Shown here in pieces: positions 41,629 through 50,354 of a DNA stretch of 64,000 nucleotides. Under the pieces are notes generated by a model that saw nothing but the letters and a program-made list of their open reading frames with translations, was not told the origin of the DNA and made no database searches. Source of the DNA: Novosphingobium acidiphilum DSM 19966 (GTDB taxonomy: Bacteria > Pseudomonadota > Alphaproteobacteria > Sphingomonadales > Sphingomonadaceae); the NCBI RefSeq assembly GCF_000429005.1, contig NZ_AUBA01000001.1:62001-126000 (forward strand), written 5' to 3'. How positions within the stretch are numbered: the first letter of the stretch is position 1; each line of letters opens with the position of its first letter. Position numbers and translations under genes: made by a program.

Positions 41629-42351
41629 TCAGCGGGCAATCTGCGCTGCCAGCGCCAGATGGTCGGACAGCCGCGCCGTCAGGGCCCCCGCGTGCATCAG
41701 GGGCAGGGCGCTGCTGCCGACGATATGGTCGTAATCATGGCGTGGCTGCCACGAGGGATAGGTGCAGGTGGTGCGCTGAGGCAGGGTGCCACCGGTCATC
41801 GTGCAAAACGCCTGCATCGGCGCGCTGGCGGCCGTGCAGTTGAAATCGCCCATCGCCACCCAGGCGGGCGCGCCGCGCAGCCGTTCGGCGATGCTGGTCA
41901 GTTGCACGACCTGCGATGGCGCGCCCAGGCTGAGATGCAGGCAGGCCACGCGCAGGGGCACCGGTGCTGCGACATCGGCCATCACACACCCGCGCCCGGC
42001 GATGCGTCCCGGCAGCTTGATATCGTGGATATTGGACAGCGGCCAGCGGCTCAGGATGGCGTTGCCGTGGCGCGATATGCCGGGAACGGTGCGGTTGTGC
42101 TGTACCGCGATATGGGCATGGCCCGACAGCGCGACCAGCACGTCGAGCTGCGACCGGAACCCGGCGCGTCGGCCGCCCAGATCGATTTCCTGCAGGCAGA
42201 CCACGTCGTATGGCGCGATCACCCGCGCGATGTTGCGCAAGGCGATTGTTTTTGATGGCGTATGCAGGACCTGCCGATGGGCATGGATCAGGTAATCCAG
42301 CACCCGGCTGGTGCCGATCCCGGCCTGGATATTCCATGTCAGCAGCTTCAT
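41629..42351 (-). CDS. Endonuclease/exonuclease/phosphatase family protein
   Basis: 240 residues from the ATG that gives MKLLTWNIQAGIGTSRVLDY. The catalytic set is complete: N in TWNIQ, E in VCLQEID, the DFN of VAMGDFNC, and the terminal SDHLALAAQI with the His base. Members hydrolyse phosphodiesters in DNA, phosphoinositides or sphingomyelin. Its divergent neighbour is a phospholipase D-type enzyme, which favours a lipid substrate, as inference. No signal peptide at this start; ATGs a few codons upstream do not add one. Confidence 0.88.
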   Translation of the reverse strand: MKLLTWNIQAGIGTSRVLDYLIHAHRQVLHTPSKTIALRNIARVIAPYDVVCLQEIDLGGRRAGFRSQLDVLVALSGHAHIAVQHNRTVPGISRHGNAILSRWPLSNIHDIKLPGRIAGRGCVMADVAAPVPLRVACLHLSLGAPSQVVQLTSIAERLRGAPAWVAMGDFNCTAASAPMQAFCTMTGGTLPQRTTCTYPSWQPRHDYDHIVGSSALPLMHAGALTARLSDHLALAAQIAR

Positions 42352-42411
42352 TGCGATTTGGCCCGACATCATCAATACCCAGGGTCCTGTGTCATCATCG
42401 AAAGAGCCGCC

Positions 42412-43872
42412 TTGATCTCGCCCATTTCCTGGCCACTCGCAATGCACATCGTGGTCGCCACGGTGCTGTCGTTGCGCATTTTATACCGCCGGTTGCAGGT
42501 CAACAGCGCGCTGGCGTGGATCGTGTTGCTGATCGGCATGCCGATTGCGGGGCCGGTGCTGTATGTGCTGTTTGGCGCGCCCACCTTGGGCCAGCGGCGG
42601 CTGAAACTGGGGCAGCGCATCCGCCGGTTCTATCAAAAGGCCTATCATGTCGCGCCCACCCACGTGGCGGCGATGGACCGCATTGCCGAACCGTTTGGCG
42701 CGCTGGCCGGATCGATCGCGGACGACAGCGGGTTTCCGGTGCTTGCGCGCAACAGGTATGACATCCTGACCGACGCGGGCGCCATTCTCGAGGCGATGGT
42801 ACGCGATATCGATGCGGCCCAGACCGACTGCTGTCTGGAATTCTATATCATCGATCCGGCGGGCCGGGTGGCCCAGGTGCTCGATGCCGTGCTGCGCGCT
42901 GCGGCGCGCGGGGTGGCGTGCCGCATCCTGGCCGATGATTTCGGCAGCAAGGCGTTCTGGCGATCGACCTGGCCCGCGCGCCTGCGCAAACAGGGCGTGC
43001 GCGTAATCCGCAGCCTGCCGGTGGCGGTGATCCGTTCGTTTTCCAAACGGTCGGATTTGCGCAACCATCGCAAGCTGCTGATCTGCGACCGCGCTGTTGC
43101 CTATACCGGCAGCTTCAACCTGATCGACCCCCACGAGTTCAAGCAGGGCGCGCATGTCGGCGAATGGATCGACCTGATGATGCGGATCGAGGGGCAGATG
43201 GTGGATGCCTTGGCCTGTGTGTTCAATGCCGATTGCCTGCTTGACGAACCGGGTGCCGATATCACCAGGGCGACATTGCGCGCACGACCGCTGGGCGGGC
43301 AGATGGCGCCGCTGCCCGACACCTGCAACCTGATGCAATTGCTGCCGTCGGGCCCCGAAATGGCCAATTCGACGATTTATGAATTCATCGTCGCGGCCAT
43401 TTTCAATGCGCGACACAGCGTGCGCATTGTCACCCCCTATTTCATCCCCGATCAGGCGGTCATGCTGGCGCTGAGATCGGCGGCGCGGCGCGGGGTTGCG
43501 GTACAGATCATCGTGCCCGAACGCATTGACACCCGCATCGGCCAATATGCCAGCCAGTCCAATTATGAGGATCTGCTGTGCGACGGGGTGCAGATCCTGC
43601 GTTTCCGCGGCGGATTGCTCCATGCCAAGGCCGTGCTGATCGATGACGGCATCGCGCTGTTCGGCACAGTCAACATGGATCTGCGCAGCTTCTACCTGAA
43701 TCTCGAACTCAGCCTGATCCTGTACGAGCCGCGTATCAATACCGACCTTGGCAGGATTATCGACACTTATGCCGCGCGCAGCAAGGCGGTGGTGATGGCC
43801 CAGTGGTCAGCCCGATCCGGCCGGCAACGTTTTCTGGAAAACGTCATGCGGCTGGCCGGCCCGCTGTTGTAG
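42412..43872 (+). CDS. Cardiolipin synthase-type phospholipase D protein
   Basis: Transfers phosphatidyl groups to make cardiolipin at the inner membrane. 486 residues from a TTG with GAAAGAG upstream. This start keeps the whole first membrane helix (ISPISWPLAMHIVVATVLSL), whereas ATG 42442 cuts it. The second helix is ALAWIVLLIGMPIAGPVLYV, the usual N-terminal hairpin. Two HKD motifs: H219 in HRKLLICDRAVAYTG and H404 in HAKAVLIDDGIALFG, each followed by the expected Asn. Length matches ClsA-like enzymes. It is first of a run of co-directional genes. Confidence 0.9.
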   Translation: MISPISWPLAMHIVVATVLSLRILYRRLQVNSALAWIVLLIGMPIAGPVLYVLFGAPTLGQRRLKLGQRIRRFYQKAYHVAPTHVAAMDRIAEPFGALAGSIADDSGFPVLARNRYDILTDAGAILEAMVRDIDAAQTDCCLEFYIIDPAGRVAQVLDAVLRAAARGVACRILADDFGSKAFWRSTWPARLRKQGVRVIRSLPVAVIRSFSKRSDLRNHRKLLICDRAVAYTGSFNLIDPHEFKQGAHVGEWIDLMMRIEGQMVDALACVFNADCLLDEPGADITRATLRARPLGGQMAPLPDTCNLMQLLPSGPEMANSTIYEFIVAAIFNARHSVRIVTPYFIPDQAVMLALRSAARRGVAVQIIVPERIDTRIGQYASQSNYEDLLCDGVQILRFRGGLLHAKAVLIDDGIALFGTVNMDLRSFYLNLELSLILYEPRINTDLGRIIDTYAARSKAVVMAQWSARSGRQRFLENVMRLAGPLL

Positions 43873-43883
43873 GACGATCGGCC

Positions 43884-44153
43884 ATGCGCAAAACCCGCCG
43901 TTATCTGCGTGCCACGATGCCCGACGGCTATGTCAAGACGATCGGGCCCACCACCGACGCCTTTACCCATTACTGGCGCATTGTCGCCGAACTGGCCAAT
44001 GGCAAGACCGAGGTGTTCTGGGGGCACACCCGGTCGCTGGCCGAAGCGCGCAAGAAGAACGGCGCTGCGCGCGATGCGGCCCGGATGCGCGGCTGGACCA
44101 GCTTTCGGTTCGAGATCGCCGAACTGGTCGAAGTTCCCGCAGCCGAGGCTTGA
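43884..44153 (+). CDS. Small basic protein of unknown function
   Basis: 89 residues, 11 bases after the cardiolipin synthase stop and probably co-transcribed. It starts MRKTRRYLRATMPDGYVKTI and contains HYWRIVAELANGKTEVFWGH and a basic helix SLAEARKKNGAARDAARMRG. No membrane segment or signal. No family recognised. The pattern of a strand-rich first half and a helix could be a nucleic-acid binding fold, but this is speculation. Confidence 0.65.
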   Translation: MRKTRRYLRATMPDGYVKTIGPTTDAFTHYWRIVAELANGKTEVFWGHTRSLAEARKKNGAARDAARMRGWTSFRFEIAELVEVPAAEA

Positions 44154-44246
44154 GCCGAATCGTGCCGGTGGATCGGGGATTGACGCGCGGGCGCTGATCG
44201 CCAAGGTCGCGGGCGCCACATTACCGCTGGCGAAGAACGGGAAACG

Positions 44247-44504
44247 ATGACCGATCCTTTTACATCACAGGCCATGCGCGATCACTTTGCCCATTGCATG
44301 CAAGTGCTTGGCGGGGTCACCGCGGCTTCGCGGCGGCTCGATATCGACGAACGGGCGATCCGCCGCTTCATCAATGGCGAACGCCCGCTCAGCGAACGGC
44401 TGCTGGCCGATACCGCATTTGCGCTGCGCCGGCTGATTGCCGATGCAACCGCGGCCGAGGCCATCCTCAGCGCGGCAGGTGGCGCCACGTCGACCGAGGC
44501 CTGA
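44247..44504 (+). CDS. Small helix-turn-helix DNA-binding protein
   Basis: 85 residues. The central part VLGGVTAASRRLDIDERAIR and FINGERPLSERLLADTAFAL reads as a Cro/XRE-like helix-turn-helix. The protein is short and without a sensor domain. Its stop lies one base before the ATG of the TonB-dependent receptor gene, so the pair is almost certainly co-transcribed and may be translationally coupled. A role in controlling the receptor gene is inferred from this arrangement. Confidence 0.72.
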   Translation: MTDPFTSQAMRDHFAHCMQVLGGVTAASRRLDIDERAIRRFINGERPLSERLLADTAFALRRLIADATAAEAILSAAGGATSTEA

Positions 44505-44505
44505 C

Positions 44506-46998
44506 ATGCAACTGCGCCTGGCCGCGCTGGCTGTTACGGCGATCGTGCCAGGTGTGGCGCAGGCCGATGATGCGCCCCCGGCGCAGATCGTGGTGACGGC
44601 GCCGCCATCGGGCAGCACCGCAGTGCTGGCCGATACCCCGGTCAATGCGCAAATTCTGTCGGGCGATGCGCTGGATCGTCAGGGGCACGCGAACCTGGCC
44701 GATCTGCTTGAGGCCAATCTGGGTTCGGTCACGCTGAGCAACGGCACGGGCAGCCCCTATCAAAGCGATGTGTCCTATCGCGGATTTCAGGCAACGTCGT
44801 TGCTGGGTTCGCCGACCGGGCTGTCGGTGTGGCTTGATGGCGTGCGGATGAACGAGCCGTTCGGATCGATCGTCAACTGGGATCTGATGCCGATGAATGC
44901 GATCGGCGCGGTGGAGGTCCTGCCGGGATCGAACCCGCTGTTCGGATTGAATACGCTGGGTGGCGCGCTGGTCCTGACGACCAAGAACGGTGGCGACAAC
45001 GGCGGGCTCGGGATCATGGCGCAGGGCGGTTCGTTTGCCCGCCGCGGCGCGCAGGCAGAGGCAGGCGGGACGTTGGCGGGCAGGGCGCTCGACTGGTTTG
45101 TGGCCGGAAATTACGACGATCAGGACGGCTATCGCTGGTACACGCACACCCGCGTCAGCCAGGCCTACGGCAAATTGCGCTGGCACGGCACCTCAGCCAA
45201 GGCCGAACTTGGCCTGATCTGGGCCGACAGTGCGCTCAACGGCACGCAGGGCCTGCCGCTGTCGATGCTCGGCACGCCACAGGCGGCCTATACCTGGCCA
45301 GACACGGTTGCGAACACCCAGCTGGTGATCAATCTCAAGGCGGATACGCGACTGTCATCGTCGCTGAGGCTCAGCGGCAATCTCTATTATCGCCGATCGG
45401 GCAGTCATTCGCGCAACAGCAATGCGAGCCTGGGGCAATATTGCGACGGCGTGATCTATGATTGCAGCGGGCTGGCCCTTGGTGGAACCGCGCTGGACCT
45501 TTACGCCGGCAATCCGTTCATGGCGGGATCGGCGGCGAATGCGGGCTTTGCCCCCTATCGCGGCACCCTGCCGATCCATGATTTTACCAGCGGGGTGAAC
45601 ACCACGCTGGTCATTTCCGATATTCATCAGCACACGATCGGCGGCAACGGGCTGCTGAACCTGGCTGCGCCGGTGGGATCGGTGTCCCACGATCTTGACC
45701 TTGGCGGCAGCTTTGAAACCGCGGCCATCCGTTATGCCCAGGGCACCGATCTTGCCCGGCTGGTGAATTACCAGACCATACCGATGCCATGGAATGATCT
45801 GTATGGCAGCGATACGGGGTTTGAAGGCAGTCCGCTGATCAACAGCGTGGCAATAGCATCGCGCAACACGTCCTTCGACGTGTTCGTGCGCGATCGGATC
45901 AGACTGACACCCGCGCTTGGCCTGACGGCCGCGCTTGGCTACGAATTCACGCATCTGTCGCTGGGGGGCAGCAATGCCACCTTGCTCGACCCGGGTGGCA
46001 GCTATCGCTGGACCGGCAGCGACGGCAACACGTACTACAACCCGGCCTATATCGGTGCGAGTTACTGGAACGCGGCGACCGGCGCGCTTGCCAGCGCGAC
46101 GGTTCCGGAGGGCGGCACAGCCGGGCCCGAAATCGATCCGGTCAAAGGCGCACACAGCTACCACCGGTTCAATCCTTCGATCGGCCTGACCTGGAACCCG
46201 CGCCAGGATCTGGGCTTTTTCGCCAGCTATAGCGAGGCCATGCGCGCGCCGACCGCGATCGAACTGGCCTGCGCCGATCCGGCCACGCCGTGTTCGTTGC
46301 CCACCGGGTTCAACGGCGATCCCGACCTCAAAGCCGTGCTGGCGCACAGTGTCGAACTGGGCGCGCGCGGGACCATGCTCGAACGCGTTGGCTGGAATGC
46401 GGCGGCCTATCGCACGCTGGTCGATAACGACATCCAGTTCATCTATGCGCCGTCCGGGCTCGGTTACTTTGCCAATCTTGGCAAGACCGTGCGCAAGGGC
46501 TTTGAACTGGGGGTCAATGCCGATTTCGCACGCGTTCATCTGGCCGCCAATTACGGCTATGTGGCTGCAACCTACCGCGACAGCTTCATCGACGCCGAGG
46601 GACAGATGGTCACCCCCGGCAGTCGCATCACCGGCATCCCCCGCCAGTCATTCAAGCTGCGCGGAACATTTGATCCAATCGCGACCGTCGTATTGGGCGC
46701 CAACCTGATCATGGTGTCGAGCCAATATGCCCATGGCGACGAGGCAAATGTCGATGTGGCGGTGCCGGGCCACACGCTGGTCAATCTCGATGTGCACGTC
46801 ACGCCGGTGCCGCATGTCGAACTGTTCGGCAAAGTGACGAACCTGTTCGACGTGCACTTTGCCACGTTCGGGGTGATGGGCAACAACCTGTACACCGGCC
46901 ATGATGAACAGTTTCGCACGCCCGCCGCAGGACGCGCGGTCCTGGGCGGGGTACGGTACAGCTTTGGCGCGGGCCGAACACCGCCCGACGCGGATTGA
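44506..46998 (+). CDS. TonB-dependent outer membrane receptor
   Basis: 830 residues. Signal peptide MQLRLAALAVTAIVPGVAQA; the longer open frame upstream overlaps the HTH gene and was rejected. The plug domain (about 35-150) holds LADLLEANLGSVTLSNGTGS, GLSVWLDGVRMNEPFGS and LPGSNPLFGLNTLGGALVL. The barrel runs to GVRYSFG near the end, with DLGFFASYSEAMRAPTAIEL as a late hallmark; a short polar tail follows. Takes up an unknown ligand by energy from TonB. The immediately preceding HTH gene is the only context clue. Confidence 0.93.
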   Translation: MQLRLAALAVTAIVPGVAQADDAPPAQIVVTAPPSGSTAVLADTPVNAQILSGDALDRQGHANLADLLEANLGSVTLSNGTGSPYQSDVSYRGFQATSLLGSPTGLSVWLDGVRMNEPFGSIVNWDLMPMNAIGAVEVLPGSNPLFGLNTLGGALVLTTKNGGDNGGLGIMAQGGSFARRGAQAEAGGTLAGRALDWFVAGNYDDQDGYRWYTHTRVSQAYGKLRWHGTSAKAELGLIWADSALNGTQGLPLSMLGTPQAAYTWPDTVANTQLVINLKADTRLSSSLRLSGNLYYRRSGSHSRNSNASLGQYCDGVIYDCSGLALGGTALDLYAGNPFMAGSAANAGFAPYRGTLPIHDFTSGVNTTLVISDIHQHTIGGNGLLNLAAPVGSVSHDLDLGGSFETAAIRYAQGTDLARLVNYQTIPMPWNDLYGSDTGFEGSPLINSVAIASRNTSFDVFVRDRIRLTPALGLTAALGYEFTHLSLGGSNATLLDPGGSYRWTGSDGNTYYNPAYIGASYWNAATGALASATVPEGGTAGPEIDPVKGAHSYHRFNPSIGLTWNPRQDLGFFASYSEAMRAPTAIELACADPATPCSLPTGFNGDPDLKAVLAHSVELGARGTMLERVGWNAAAYRTLVDNDIQFIYAPSGLGYFANLGKTVRKGFELGVNADFARVHLAANYGYVAATYRDSFIDAEGQMVTPGSRITGIPRQSFKLRGTFDPIATVVLGANLIMVSSQYAHGDEANVDVAVPGHTLVNLDVHVTPVPHVELFGKVTNLFDVHFATFGVMGNNLYTGHDEQFRTPAAGRAVLGGVRYSFGAGRTPPDAD

Positions 46999-47016
46999 TC
47001 CCGGCTGCCGGGGCGA

Positions 47017-47520
47017 TCAGCCCGCGGCCTGGGCACCTGCCAGGAAATCCATCTTGCCCACGGCCACGCCGTTCATGCGCAGCAAGGCATAGGCGATCAT
47101 GAGATGGAAATAGAAATTGGGCAGCGCAAAGTCGGTGGCAAGCGATTGGCCGGTGAAGGTCATCTGCAGATTGGGAAACGACAGCGTAATCTCGCTCGTG
47201 TCGCGTCCTTCGAACGCGGCGGGGGCGGTCTCTTCGCAATAGGCAATGGTTTTGGCGATGCGTTCGCGCAGTTCGGCCAGCGTGGTTTCCTCATCCGCCA
47301 TCGGGCGCGGCTCGGCCTGCGCGACGCGCATGACCAGCAATTTGGCGGTGTCGCAGGCGATCTGGACCTGGCGCGAAAAGGGGAACATGTCGGGGGCAAG
47401 CCGCGCCTCGATCAGCGCTTTTTCATCGACGCCGCTGGCGGCTGCCTTGGCCAGCAGATGGTCCAGCGCGTGCAGCTTCTGGATCATGACGGGGACGGTA
47501 ATGGCATAGAGACTGGGCAT
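47017..47520 (-). CDS. DUF1993 family protein
   Basis: 167 residues from the ATG giving MPSLYAITVPVMIQKLHALD. Helical throughout, in the DinB-like four-helix-bundle style of this family: VDEKALIEARLAPDMFPFSR, VQIACDTAKLLVMRVA and a C-terminal LPNFYFHLMIAYALLRMNGV. Small, soluble and without a known function. Convergent with the receptor gene 18 bases away. Confidence 0.85.
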   Translation of the reverse strand: MPSLYAITVPVMIQKLHALDHLLAKAAASGVDEKALIEARLAPDMFPFSRQVQIACDTAKLLVMRVAQAEPRPMADEETTLAELRERIAKTIAYCEETAPAAFEGRDTSEITLSFPNLQMTFTGQSLATDFALPNFYFHLMIAYALLRMNGVAVGKMDFLAGAQAAG

Positions 47521-47668
47521 CGCATGGCTCCCTCGGGTTGGCTTTGCGTCACGCGATGGACGCGAAATGCCCCTGATGCAACCGCCGCAGTGTCCCGGTG
47601 CCAGGCAAGTTGGCCGCAGCACCACTGGCCCCTATGCAGCCGGTGCCTGTCGGGGTAGGCATAGGCCC

Positions 47669-47920
47669 ATGATGACCATTCCCTGGGATCAGCCGGCGAC
47701 GCTGATCGATCTTGATGGCCGGACGCCGGTGATCGGCACGGTTCGCGAATGCGTGATGCATTTTGCCATATTCAAACCTTTTGCCAAAGAGCAGGCGCGT
47801 ATCCTGCTGACCCGGCCGGTGTTCCGCGAAGGGCGCAAGACGCGCACCTGGATCCTTAACCCCGACGAGATCGAGCGGTTGGTCGTGCGGATGAAGTCCG
47901 AGAGCGAAAGCGTGGCCTGA
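47669..47920 (+). CDS. Small protein of unknown function
   Basis: 83 residues (adjacent ATG codons at 47669 and 47672). Begins MMTIPWDQPATLIDLDGRTP and contains GTVRECVMHFAIFKPFAKEQ and a charged helical end NPDEIERLVVRMKSESES. No membrane segment, signal or recognised domain. Divergent from the DUF1993 gene and convergent with the NTF2-like gene. Codon composition fits a real gene. Confidence 0.6.
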   Translation: MMTIPWDQPATLIDLDGRTPVIGTVRECVMHFAIFKPFAKEQARILLTRPVFREGRKTRTWILNPDEIERLVVRMKSESESVA

Positions 47921-47937
47921 ACCCGGCCCGCTGCGGA

Positions 47938-48327
47938 TCAGGCCAAGGTAACGTAAATTTCCGCTTCGATCAGCCAGCGGCCACCGATCTGGCGCCATTT
48001 GGCGCTGTAGAGGCCGCTGGCGAGCGGTTTGGCGTCGGACGCACGGATGCCGATCCAGGTGCCCTGTTCCAGTGCGACGGGTTCGACCGGCGAAACGGTG
48101 ATGGTGCCCGGGGTGCGGGTATAATGCGTGCGGTCGTGGCCCGCAAATTCGCGTTTCCAGGTCTGCAATTGCGATTTGCGCCCTGCGATCAGCGCGCTGT
48201 CGGTGCCGGTGATCAGCACGACATCAGGCGCCAGCACCGTGGCGATCGCATCCGGATCACACGCAACCAGCGCGCGGTTGAATGCGGCCCGGGCAAGGCG
48301 AATGGCAAGTTCGGGTGCATGTGTCAT
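47938..48327 (-). CDS. NTF2-like (SnoaL/DUF4440-type) protein
   Basis: 129 residues with the cone-shaped NTF2 fold pattern: an N-terminal helix pair (LAIRLARAAFNRALVACDPD), VLAPDVVLITGTDSALIAGR and the terminal strand GGRWLIEAEIYVTLA. Families of this size act as small enzymes or binding proteins; nothing identifies the ligand. It lies downstream of nothing obvious, 61 bases from the beta-barrel gene, same strand. Confidence 0.82.
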   Translation of the reverse strand: MTHAPELAIRLARAAFNRALVACDPDAIATVLAPDVVLITGTDSALIAGRKSQLQTWKREFAGHDRTHYTRTPGTITVSPVEPVALEQGTWIGIRASDAKPLASGLYSAKWRQIGGRWLIEAEIYVTLA

Positions 48328-48388
48328 CGCCCGGCCATAGCCCGCTTCGGCGGCCGGGCAAATTCCCCGCGCAACGATGGCCGGCGCG

Positions 48389-49693
48389 TCAGAACCGGCA
48401 GGTCAGCGCGACGCTGAACCGGTTCTGGTCAAAATTGCGGGGCTGGATCGACGGATCGGAAAATCGGCCAAGCCGATGGCTGCCGCTGGCCTCGACCTGC
48501 CAACGCGGGCTCAGCAGCCAGGTTGCGCCGAACAGTCCGCTGAAAAACCGGTCATGGAACGGTCCATCGACATATTGCGCCAGGCTATAGGCCAGCGCCG
48601 GGCGCAACAGCAGATTGCGGCGCAATTCATGCACCACGGTCAGCGATACGTCCTGCTGTTCAAAGCCGGCGACACCCAGCAGCGGCGCGCGCTGGTAGGC
48701 CTTGTCCGCGATCAGGCTGATCGTGGTCAGCCGGGTCGGGCTCCACGCCAGCGACAGGTTGTAATCAAGCCCGCCGATCGGATGATTGAGCGATCCGCGA
48801 AAGTCACGGTGGAAATAGCCCACTGCCGCTTCGCCCTGCAGCAGGCGGTTCAGCCCGAATGCGACCCCGACCAGGCCAGCATATTGCGTCGAATCGCGCT
48901 GCCCCGCCTGCGGAACATAAAAGGCGTATGTGTTGTTATCGAGTTCCAGATCCACATAGGCCGCCACCCCGGGCGACATGGCCTGCGCGATGCGCGCCTT
49001 GCCCTCAAGATAGGTATAGTCGCGATACGACAGGTCTATCACCGTGCCGTCAAGGTCGCGCGGGGCATAGCGATAGCGATCAAGGTGGCCCGAGATTGTC
49101 AGCCGGGTGCGATTGAAGCCCTGGTCCAGTTTGAGATCGACGGTGATCTGGCCATAGCCAACCGGCCTTGTCCCGAACAGCGTATCGCCGGTGGTGCCGC
49201 GCTGTTCGATATTGCTGGCAAACTGCAGGCGGGTGGCGACGGTCGTGTCCCGGCCCAGTTCGAACCGGCCGCGGCCAGCCACCGACCAGGTTACCACGTC
49301 TTCGCTGGCATGATGGGCATAGCGTTCGATATCGGCCTGCGACTGAAATTCCAGATCGCTGCGGCTTCCTTGCGATTTGGCTGCAATTGCGGGGCGCATC
49401 GCCAGGACTTCGTCGGCCGCTTTGATGTCGCTGCGGGCATAGATATTGTCGTTCCACGATGCTTCGGCACCCAGGGTCGCAAACACCAGAAACGTTCCAA
49501 CCGGCACGCCCTGCTGGTCATATTCGGGCCGGACGCGTGATCCGGCAGTGTCGGCCTCCATCCGGGTATCGACCACCTGCTGTGCCATGGCCGCGACCGG
49601 AATGGTGCACAGGGCAATCGCCGGACCCAGCCATGGTGCCGTCCTTGATGTCACACCGCGCGCGCAAGCCATAAACCACTGCCTCCACCCCAT
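48389..49693 (-). CDS. Outer membrane beta-barrel protein (BBP2_2 type)
   Basis: 434 residues with a signal peptide (cleavage near AMAQ, about residue 37). The rest alternates in aromatic-rich strands typical of a putative porin: EASWNDNIYARSDIKAADEV, VTWSVAGRGRFELGRDTTVA, LDRYRYAPRDLDGTVIDLSY, and a last strand ending in VALTCRF with terminal Phe. Members of this family are common beside sphingomonad polysaccharide export genes. A role in exopolysaccharide secretion is inferred; glycosyl and pyruvyl transferase genes follow nearby. Confidence 0.85.
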   Translation of the reverse strand: MGWRQWFMACARGVTSRTAPWLGPAIALCTIPVAAMAQQVVDTRMEADTAGSRVRPEYDQQGVPVGTFLVFATLGAEASWNDNIYARSDIKAADEVLAMRPAIAAKSQGSRSDLEFQSQADIERYAHHASEDVVTWSVAGRGRFELGRDTTVATRLQFASNIEQRGTTGDTLFGTRPVGYGQITVDLKLDQGFNRTRLTISGHLDRYRYAPRDLDGTVIDLSYRDYTYLEGKARIAQAMSPGVAAYVDLELDNNTYAFYVPQAGQRDSTQYAGLVGVAFGLNRLLQGEAAVGYFHRDFRGSLNHPIGGLDYNLSLAWSPTRLTTISLIADKAYQRAPLLGVAGFEQQDVSLTVVHELRRNLLLRPALAYSLAQYVDGPFHDRFFSGLFGATWLLSPRWQVEASGSHRLGRFSDPSIQPRNFDQNRFSVALTCRF

Positions 49694-49871
49694 GCCCGTC
49701 GGGAAGGCCTGTCAGCTATCATCCAAAGGCGCGGCTGTGCGGTCAGATAGCCCCGTATCCGAGGTATTACTCAGGGGGTTTCGCGTGGTTTTAATACGCA
49801 AGAATACGTGGCAACGCCGGTTAACCAGCGCGGGCAAGTTTTTCTTCGCGCGATCGCGCCACCAATCGCGC

Positions 49872-50354
49872 ATGCGTCGCCAGGACAAGACCAGAGCTCG
49901 GCAAAACCTTGACCGCTGGGCGATCACCCCGGGAACCCTTGTGCTGGGTGCACGGATGGCGGTGCCCGCCATCGGCGCGTTGGCGGCCGGCAGCTTTCTG
50001 CGCGGACTGCTGGACGAGACCCAGGCGGTGCAAATTGCGCTGGCGCTGGGATTGCTGGTGCTGATCGCGGCACCGCGCCAACGCGGGGTGGAACTGCTGG
50101 GCATGGTGGCAATCTGGATGACCGTCTGCGAATTCCTTGCCGCCAGCCGCACCGGGCACTTTGCGCTGTGGCGCTGGGCGATGGTGCTGGCCAGCCTGGC
50201 GCTGATCCTGATGGCCATACGCGTGGCGCAGCTGCGCGCACGCGCGCGGATCAATCCGTGGCGGCCGCTGCACGAGCGCGGCGTTGACGATGGCGATCAC
50301 CCTCCGGCGGCGCGCGCCGTCATCGAGGGAAGGGCCCGACCGATCGCGCGCTGA
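49872..50354 (+). CDS. Small integral membrane protein of unknown function
   Basis: 160 residues from the ATG giving MRRQDKTRARQNLDRWAITP. Three or four hydrophobic segments (LVLGARMAVPAIGALAAGSF, ALALGLLVLIAAP, ELLGMVAIWMTVCEFLAA, WAMVLASLALILMAI) and a basic C-terminal tail. No family recognised and no ribosome-binding site visible, so the start is uncertain. Its end overlaps the convergent glycosyltransferase gene by 58 bases. It is divergent from the beta-barrel gene. Confidence 0.5.
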   Translation: MRRQDKTRARQNLDRWAITPGTLVLGARMAVPAIGALAAGSFLRGLLDETQAVQIALALGLLVLIAAPRQRGVELLGMVAIWMTVCEFLAASRTGHFALWRWAMVLASLALILMAIRVAQLRARARINPWRPLHERGVDDGDHPPAARAVIEGRARPIAR

